From: Rubrivirga sp.
Lineage (GTDB): Bacteria; Bacteroidota; Rhodothermia; Rhodothermales; Rubricoccaceae
Direction of reading: 5' to 3'
Length of the DNA stretch: 11,350 nt
NCBI GenBank assembly: GCA_012269805.1
Contig: JAAXJP010000139.1
Span: 1 to 11,350, forward strand
The notes beneath the pieces are model-generated. The model had not been told where the DNA came from, ran no database searches, and was given only the letters and a program-made list of their open reading frames with translations. Position numbers and translations under genes: made by a program. Below, one piece after another: positions 6,930-11,350 of this stretch. Position 1 is the first letter of the stretch. Every line of letters starts with the position of its first letter.

Positions 6930-7275
6930 CGCGACGCGCTATCGCCCCCCCCGCGGCGATGGCGGCCTCGACGGCTTGCCGCGTCCGGTACCCGACGGGG
7001 CCGTCGACCGACAGCCGGCGGCCCCGGCCCGGCGCATCGCGGTTGCGCTGGAAGTCGCGGACGGCTCGGTCGGGCCCAGCGTCGAACGCACCGTCCATCC
7101 CGGTCTCGTCGTCGGCGACGCACAGGAGCTGCTGGGCGGCCTCCACGGCGTCGCCGCGCACCCCGCGGCGGAGCGGCGTGGCGCGGACGCCCGACGTCGG
7201 TGCCCCAGAGAGGCGGTCCCGCGCCGACGCCAACGTGGTCGCAACCGACTCGGGCCGGGGCCGTCCAAGGCCCAT
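6844..7275 (-). CDS. Small peptidoglycan-binding-domain protein, probably frameshifted near its end
   Basis: As assembled, a 143-residue frame from ATG (7275-7273). It holds one clear PG_binding_1 domain: [18 protein letters not shown], then [17 protein letters not shown], then [19 protein letters not shown] (about residues 34-108). This three-helix fold binds cell-wall peptides and is usually attached to hydrolases. There is no signal peptide or catalytic domain. The frame then crosses a G8 run (C8 on plus, 6945-6952) and continues as low-complexity Arg/Gly/Pro sequence 86 bp into hisB. With seven G it would stop at TAG 6941-6939, 10 bp beyond the hisB stop and inside a palindrome, which is far more natural. 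A start at TTG 7233 is possible. The ATG overlaps the start of the divergent STAS-like gene. Confidence 0.6.
   Translation of the reverse strand: MGLGRPRPESVATTLASARDRLSGAPTSGVRATPLRRGVRGDAVEAAQQLLCVADDETGMDGAFDAGPDRAVRDFQRNRDAPGRGRRLSVDGPVGYRTRQAVEAAIAAGGAIARRARAPLSCSGGGRPRRLARPPAGAPGRRP
6927..6941. terminator. Symmetrical palindrome holding stop codons of both convergent genes
   Basis: TAGCGCGACGCGCTA: 7-bp perfect arms around one central A. The plus-strand TAG is the hisB stop; the minus-strand TAG is the stop the peptidoglycan-binding gene would use after a one-base shift in the adjacent C8 run. It may act as a short bidirectional hairpin; on the minus strand no T-run follows. Confidence 0.45.
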
Positions 7276-7699
7276 GGCCACGCCCCAAGCCTCGCCGCGT
7301 CTCGACTTCGTTGCCGTCAGCCCGAGCGATCGGTATGGGCTGGTTCAGCCGCGCGGACGGGTCACCGTCGACACGATCCTCGAGGCGGGGATCGTCCTGG
7401 CCTCCGACGAACGGTGGCGGCCCGGCTTCACGGAAGTCTGGGACGTCCGATTCTCCCCAGCCGTCGACATCCTGCCCGCCGACGTGCCCCAGCTGCTCGA
7501 CCTCGAGCGCCGGACGCAGGAGGCCCTCGCCGGCAGCACGACCATCGTCGTGACTCACAAGCCGCTCATCCTCTACTCCGTCAAGTTCTACGCCCAGCTC
7601 GCGAAGCCCTTCGGGCGCTCCGTGCTCGGCTTCAACTCGGCGTCGAGCGCCGCGGAGTTCCTCGGCATCGACGAGCTCCCGGACCTTCAGAGCGCCTGA
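7274..7699 (+). CDS. STAS/SpoIIAA-like hypothetical protein
   Basis: A 141-residue soluble protein without signal or membrane segment. Its pattern ([11 protein letters not shown] near 28-38, [12 protein letters not shown] near 48-59, a central helix [40 protein letters not shown], then [13 protein letters not shown]) follows the strand-helix layout of the small STAS/SpoIIAA-like proteins common in marine Bacteroidota and Proteobacteria. Their function is mostly unknown. Unlike true anti-anti-sigma factors, there is no obvious conserved phosphorylatable Ser in a DSSG-type loop. The ATG sits in CCATGG, which also carries the ATG of the divergent minus-strand gene. The last 13 bp overlap the end of mazG. 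Family assignment rests on pattern, not a search. Confidence 0.68.
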   Translation: MATPQASPRLDFVAVSPSDRYGLVQPRGRVTVDTILEAGIVLASDERWRPGFTEVWDVRFSPAVDILPADVPQLLDLERRTQEALAGSTTIVVTHKPLILYSVKFYAQLAKPFGRSVLGFNSASSAAEFLGIDELPDLQSA

Positions 7700-8541
7700 C
7701 GCTCGTCGGCCTTGGCCGCGTCCCAGGCCGCGTCCATCTCGTCCAGGCCCGCCTCGGCCAGCCGGTCGCCGAGGTCGGCCTCGACGGCGCGGAACCGGCG
7801 CGAGAACTTGGCCACCGTCCGCCGGAGGGCCGTCTCCGGCACGACGCCCCGCAGCCGCGCGTAGTTGACGACGGCGAAGAGGAGGTCGCCGACCTCGTCC
7901 TCGAGCGCGTCGAGGCCGTCCGCCTCGCGGACCTCGTCGGCCTCCTCGCGGACCTTCTCCCAGGCCTCCTCGGCCGTCGGGAAGTCGAACCCCACGGCGG
8001 CCGCCTTTTCCTGGACCCGCTCGGCGCGGAGGAGCGCCGGGAGCGCGTCCGGCACGCCGTCGAGCGCCGCGCGGGGCGCCTCCGTCTCCCCCGCCTCGGC
8101 GCGCTCGGCGCGCTTGATGGCCTCCCAGTTTCGGAGCACGTCGCCGGTCCCGCCCACGACCTCGTCGCCGAACACGTGCGGGTGGCGGCGGACGAGCTTC
8201 GTCATCTCGGCCCGCATCACGTCCGCGAGGTCGAACGTCCCGGCGGTCTCGGCGATGTGGGCGTGGAAGAGGACGTGGAGGAACAGGTCGCCGAGCTCTT
8301 TCTGGATCTCGCGCGGGTCGCCCTCGTCGATGGCGTCGACGAGTTCGTAAGCCTCCTCGATGGTGAGGTGCTTGGTCGAGTCGTGGGTCTGCTGGACGTC
8401 CCACGGGCACTCGCGGCGGAGGCGGCGGACGATGGCGACGAAGTCCTCGAACAGGCTCGAGTGGGCGGCGGCACGGTCGTCGGCGCTCAGCCCGAGGTCG
8501 GCGACGTCGTAGGGGAACGGGGTGTGACGCGGGGTTGGCAC
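7687..8541 (-). CDS. mazG: Nucleoside triphosphate pyrophosphohydrolase MazG
   Basis: A 284-residue all-alpha NTP pyrophosphatase; hydrolyses (d)NTPs to NMP and PPi, a house-cleaning role, and in E. coli linked to lowering ppGpp. Two tandem MazG domains are visible. The first has [15 protein letters not shown] (45-59), EEAYE (62-66) and ELGD (82-85), the metal-binding EExxE...ExxD pattern. The second has REEADE (198-203) and [13 protein letters not shown] (214-226). Length is close to the E. coli enzyme. I chose GTG (8541-8539): it is preceded by AGGAG three bases upstream, one of the few Shine-Dalgarno-like sites here. The frame stays open further upstream but that would run through the ssb region. 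Divergent from ssb; overlaps the STAS-like gene tail to tail. Confidence 0.93.
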   Translation of the reverse strand: MPTPRHTPFPYDVADLGLSADDRAAAHSSLFEDFVAIVRRLRRECPWDVQQTHDSTKHLTIEEAYELVDAIDEGDPREIQKELGDLFLHVLFHAHIAETAGTFDLADVMRAEMTKLVRRHPHVFGDEVVGGTGDVLRNWEAIKRAERAEAGETEAPRAALDGVPDALPALLRAERVQEKAAAVGFDFPTAEEAWEKVREEADEVREADGLDALEDEVGDLLFAVVNYARLRGVVPETALRRTVAKFSRRFRAVEADLGDRLAEAGLDEMDAAWDAAKADERQAL

Positions 8542-8551
8542 GGTCTCCTGA

Positions 8552-8559
8552 TATTTTTG
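8552..8559 (+). promoter_or_regulatory. ssb: Bacteroidota-type -7 promoter box for ssb
   Basis: TATTTTTG matches TAnnTTTG exactly and is the most AT-rich spot in the region. A TTG at 8535-8537 could serve as the -33 element, but the 14-base spacing is shorter than usual. Transcription would begin near 8566, giving an ssb leader of roughly 145 nt. It is only 11 bp from the divergent mazG start. Confidence 0.55.
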
Positions 8560-8604
8560 GTCTCGCAGGTTACGCCGAGGTTGACGCGTCGGTCTATCCT
8601 GCGC

Positions 8605-8663
8605 GTCCGCCTTCGGGCGGAGCACTCGAACGGCTCGCCGGCACCTCCGCCGGACGGGCGGAC
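8605..8663 (+). promoter_or_regulatory. ssb: Mutually exclusive hairpins in the ssb leader
   Basis: Segment 1 (GTCCGCC, 8605-8611) and 2 (GGCGGAG, 8616-8622) form a hairpin with a TTCG tetraloop. Segment 3 (CTCCGCC, 8645-8651) and 4 (GGCGGAC, 8657-8663) form a second hairpin with a 5-base loop. Segments 2:3 and 1:4 are fully complementary over 7 bp, giving a nested alternative fold. This is an attenuator-like layout, but no T-run follows, and high GC favours chance pairings. Confidence 0.4.
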
Positions 8664-8673
8664 TCATGTACCA

Positions 8674-8697
8674 GAGAGCGTTCCAACACCCGCTCTC
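8674..8697 (+). promoter_or_regulatory. ssb: Hairpin just upstream of the ssb start
   Basis: GAGAGCG (8674-8680) pairs perfectly with CGCTCTC (8691-8697) around a 10-base loop, ending 15 bases before the ssb ATG. It is close enough to affect ribosome access. No Shine-Dalgarno is seen between it and the start. Confidence 0.4.
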
Positions 8698-8712
8698 GCA
8701 CCCCCAGCCATC

Positions 8713-9213
8713 ATGGCACGCGGAGTTAACAAAGTCATCCTCATCGGCAACCTCGGCCAGGACCCCGAGCTCCGGTACACCGGCAGCGGCACCGCCGTCT
8801 GCAACATGCGCCTCGCCACGACCGAGACGTACAAGGACCGGGACGGCAACCAGGTCGAGAACACCGAGTGGCACAACGTGGTCGCGTGGAGCCGCCTCGC
8901 GGAGATCTGCGGCGAGTACCTCAAGAAGGGCTCGCAGGTCTACTTCGAGGGCCAACTCCAGACCCGCCAGTGGGAGGACCGCGACGGCAACACGCGCTAC
9001 ACGACCGAGGTCAAGGTCCGCGAGATGACCATGCTCGGCGGCCGCGACTCCGGCGGCTCGTCGGGCGGCAGCGACTACGACTTCGACCAGTCGCGCCCGC
9101 AGCAGCGGTCTTCGAACAACGGCGGCGGTGGCGGCCAGCGCCAGCAGCCGGCCCGCCAGCAGGCCTCGAACGACGACTACTCGTTCGAGCCGGACGACGA
9201 CCTCCCGTTCTAG
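8713..9213 (+). CDS. ssb: Single-stranded DNA-binding protein
   Basis: A 166-residue SSB; coats ssDNA in replication, recombination and repair, and recruits partners, RecQ among them in E. coli. The OB fold covers residues 1-108: [18 protein letters not shown] (6-23), [20 protein letters not shown] (51-70), [21 protein letters not shown] (starts 72) and [13 protein letters not shown] (97-109). Then comes a flexible Gly/Ser/Gln/Asn linker (about 110-155) and the acidic tip PDDDLPF (160-166), the interaction hook for SSB partners. Start ATG 8713 gives the typical [16 protein letters not shown]-terminus. It is not next to rpsF/rpsR but has its own promoter box and a long structured leader. Hairpins follow the stop. 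Confidence 0.97.
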   Translation: MARGVNKVILIGNLGQDPELRYTGSGTAVCNMRLATTETYKDRDGNQVENTEWHNVVAWSRLAEICGEYLKKGSQVYFEGQLQTRQWEDRDGNTRYTTEVKVREMTMLGGRDSGGSSGGSDYDFDQSRPQQRSSNNGGGGGQRQQPARQQASNDDYSFEPDDDLPF

Positions 9214-9227
9214 TCGCCGCCCCGGCC

Positions 9228-9255
9228 CCGCTCGCCTCGGTCCCGAGGCGGGCGG
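9228..9255 (+). terminator. Hairpin after ssb (contains the CGCCTCGG palindrome)
   Basis: CGCCTCGG (9233-9240) and CCGAGGCG (9243-9250) pair around TC; the stem extends outward to 9228/9255 with one G-U pair, about 13 bp in all. It starts 15 bases after the ssb stop. No T-run follows, so it may protect the mRNA end or work with the stronger hairpin downstream. The same 18-bp core is found at 6270-6287. Confidence 0.5.
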
Positions 9256-9287
9256 CGCCCTCGGCAGGACGGACGACCGGACGACTC

Positions 9288-9330
9288 GCCGGGCGGCGGC
9301 CTTCGGGCGGCCGCCCGGTTCTCGTTTCGT
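9288..9330 (+). terminator. Strong rho-independent terminator for ssb
   Basis: CCGGGCGGC (9289-9297) pairs with GCCGCCCGG (9310-9318). After one G/G mismatch, GCC (9299-9301) pairs with GGC (9306-9308) over a TTCG tetraloop (9302-9305). The stem is followed by the T-rich TTCTCGTTTCG (9319-9329). Confidence 0.75.
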
Positions 9331-9390
9331 CCACCGCGCCCGCGCGGAACGTCCACACTCGGAAGGCTAGGCACCGAAACGTCCAACCTG

Positions 9391-9419
9391 TATCTTCGTT
9401 GACCGGCCTCCCGCCGGTC
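9391..9419 (+). promoter_or_regulatory. Possible gldE promoter box and leader hairpin
   Basis: TATCTTCG (9391-9398) differs from TAnnTTTG at one position; no matching -33 TTG is seen. It is followed by a perfect 7-bp hairpin, GACCGGC/GCCGGTC (9401-9407/9413-9419), with loop CTCCC. The rest of the gap up to 9460 shows nothing I can name. Confidence 0.35.
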
Positions 9420-9460
9420 CCGTAGGGCCCCGGCCCGTTGTTTCGCCTGGTCCACCCGCC

Positions 9461-10807
<1,347 letters not shown>

Positions 10808-10860
10808 GAGGCCGTCGCCCCCGTCGGGCCCGATCTTGTCTCGCCCCCCACTCGGGATCG

Positions 10861-11340
10861 ATGAAGGTGCCCCTCCTGACGCTCGCGCTGCTGGGCTCGC
10901 CCCTGCTGGCCGCCTGCGCGTCCGACGCCGTCCCTCCGCTTCCGGCCGCCTCGGCCGTCTCCCCGGCCGACTCGGTCGCCGACTGGAGCGCCGCGTTTCG
11001 GGCCGAGGGCGCCGTCGGCACGTTCGTCCTCTACGACGCGGCGACGGGCCGGACCACCCGCCACGACCCGGAGCGCGCCGCTCGACGGTTCTCGCCCGCC
11101 TCGACGTCGAAGATCTGGAACGCCCTCGTCTTTCTCGACCGGGGCGTCGTGTCGGACGTCGATTCGCTCGTGGCGTGGGACGGCGTCGAGCGGTGGGCCG
11201 ACTCGTGGAACCGCGACCACTCGCTCCGCTCCGGGCTCGAGGTGTCGGCCGTGTGGTTGTTCCAACAGCTCGCCCGCGAGGTCGGGGCCGAGGGCTACGA
11301 CGCCGTCTACGCCCGCCAGCCGTACGGCTGGCGGGCGTAG
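10861..11340 (+). CDS. Class D (OXA-type) beta-lactamase, lipoprotein, 3' end cut by palindrome
   Basis: Serine beta-lactamase or penicillin-binding fold; hydrolyses beta-lactams through an acyl-Ser with a carboxylated Lys. The lipobox LAAC gives lipidated Cys19, so the enzyme is probably membrane anchored, unlike most soluble OXA enzymes. Class D landmarks: the active site STSK (Ser81, Lys84), WDGVERWADSWNRDHSLR (106-123), which matches the OXA stretch before the second motif, and S-A-V (129-131) for SxV. The third motif, YGN, begins at Tyr155-Gly156 but then reads Trp-Arg-Ala-stop, because the sequence folds back on itself from 11323. The KTG motif and some 100 residues are missing. The visible stop at 11338 is therefore not the true end. 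A BlaR-type sensor domain is less likely, as no N-terminal membrane domain is present. Confidence 0.85.
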   Translation: MKVPLLTLALLGSPLLAACASDAVPPLPAASAVSPADSVADWSAAFRAEGAVGTFVLYDAATGRTTRHDPERAARRFSPASTSKIWNALVFLDRGVVSDVDSLVAWDGVERWADSWNRDHSLRSGLEVSAVWLFQQLAREVGAEGYDAVYARQPYGWRA

Positions 11341-11350
11341 ACGGCGTCGT
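11297..11350. repeat. Perfect 54-bp palindrome at the window end
   Basis: Bases 11297-11323 are the exact reverse complement of 11324-11350, centred on GTAC with no spacer. The left arm is good beta-lactamase coding sequence; the right arm breaks the frame at the YGN motif. It runs exactly to the last base. A fold-back assembly or amplification artefact is more likely than a real element. Confidence 0.9.

Noticed and set aside
8666..8740. Upstream ATG at 8666 in the ssb leader as a leader peptide.
   Set aside because: It has no nearby stop and simply runs out of frame through ssb, with no ribosome binding site.
10808..10860. GATCTTGTC before the beta-lactamase as a -7 promoter box.
   Set aside because: It lacks the TA of TAnnTTTG and has no -33 partner. 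Read-through from gldE is equally possible.

Overview
The window is very GC-rich, with codon third positions almost all G or C. It has many GTG starts, one TTG start, few Shine-Dalgarno sites, a Bacteroidota-type -7 box (TAnnTTTG) before ssb, and a GldE-type CBS/CorC membrane protein. Together with a carotenoid operon containing both a glycosyltransferase and an acyltransferase, this suggests a marine, high-GC Rhodothermia member of the Bacteroidota (Rubricoccaceae or Rubrivirga-like). The lineage is inferred, not proven. Gene content is mostly ordinary chromosomal. I see no transposase, phage, CRISPR, tRNA or rRNA.

Layout. (1) 1-3324, plus strand: an operon of truncated phytoene synthase (crtB), a PlsC-type acyltransferase, a secreted TPR-like protein and a membrane GT2 glycosyltransferase. 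Two junctions are 4-bp GTGA overlaps, and the third may be an ATGA overlap. It looks like a pathway that glycosylates and acylates a C40 carotenoid, as in Chlorobium CruC/CruD and salinixanthin-type pigments. (2) 3321-6195, minus strand: RecQ helicase, preceded by an acidic lipoprotein gene. recQ and the glycosyltransferase converge and share one CTAG as both stop codons. (3) 6327-7699: hisB, a convergent small peptidoglycan-binding-domain gene that seems frameshifted at a run of eight C, and a STAS/SpoIIAA-like protein. (4) 7687-9213: MazG (minus) and SSB (plus) diverge across a structured 171-bp region. (5) 9214-9460: a non-coding stretch with two hairpins that terminate ssb, plus the gldE leader. 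(6) 9461-10807: GldE/CorC family protein. (7) 10861 to the end: a class D (OXA-type) beta-lactamase with a lipoprotein signal, cut off by a perfect 54-bp palindrome that ends exactly at the window end.

No intergenic stretch exceeds 300 bases. The most useful observations are the terminal fold-back palindrome (probably an assembly artefact), the C8 frameshift with its symmetrical stop-codon hairpin, the mutually exclusive hairpins in the ssb leader, the odd zinc motif and inserted domain in RecQ, and the coupled carotenoid-decorating operon. I found no clearly new biological system.
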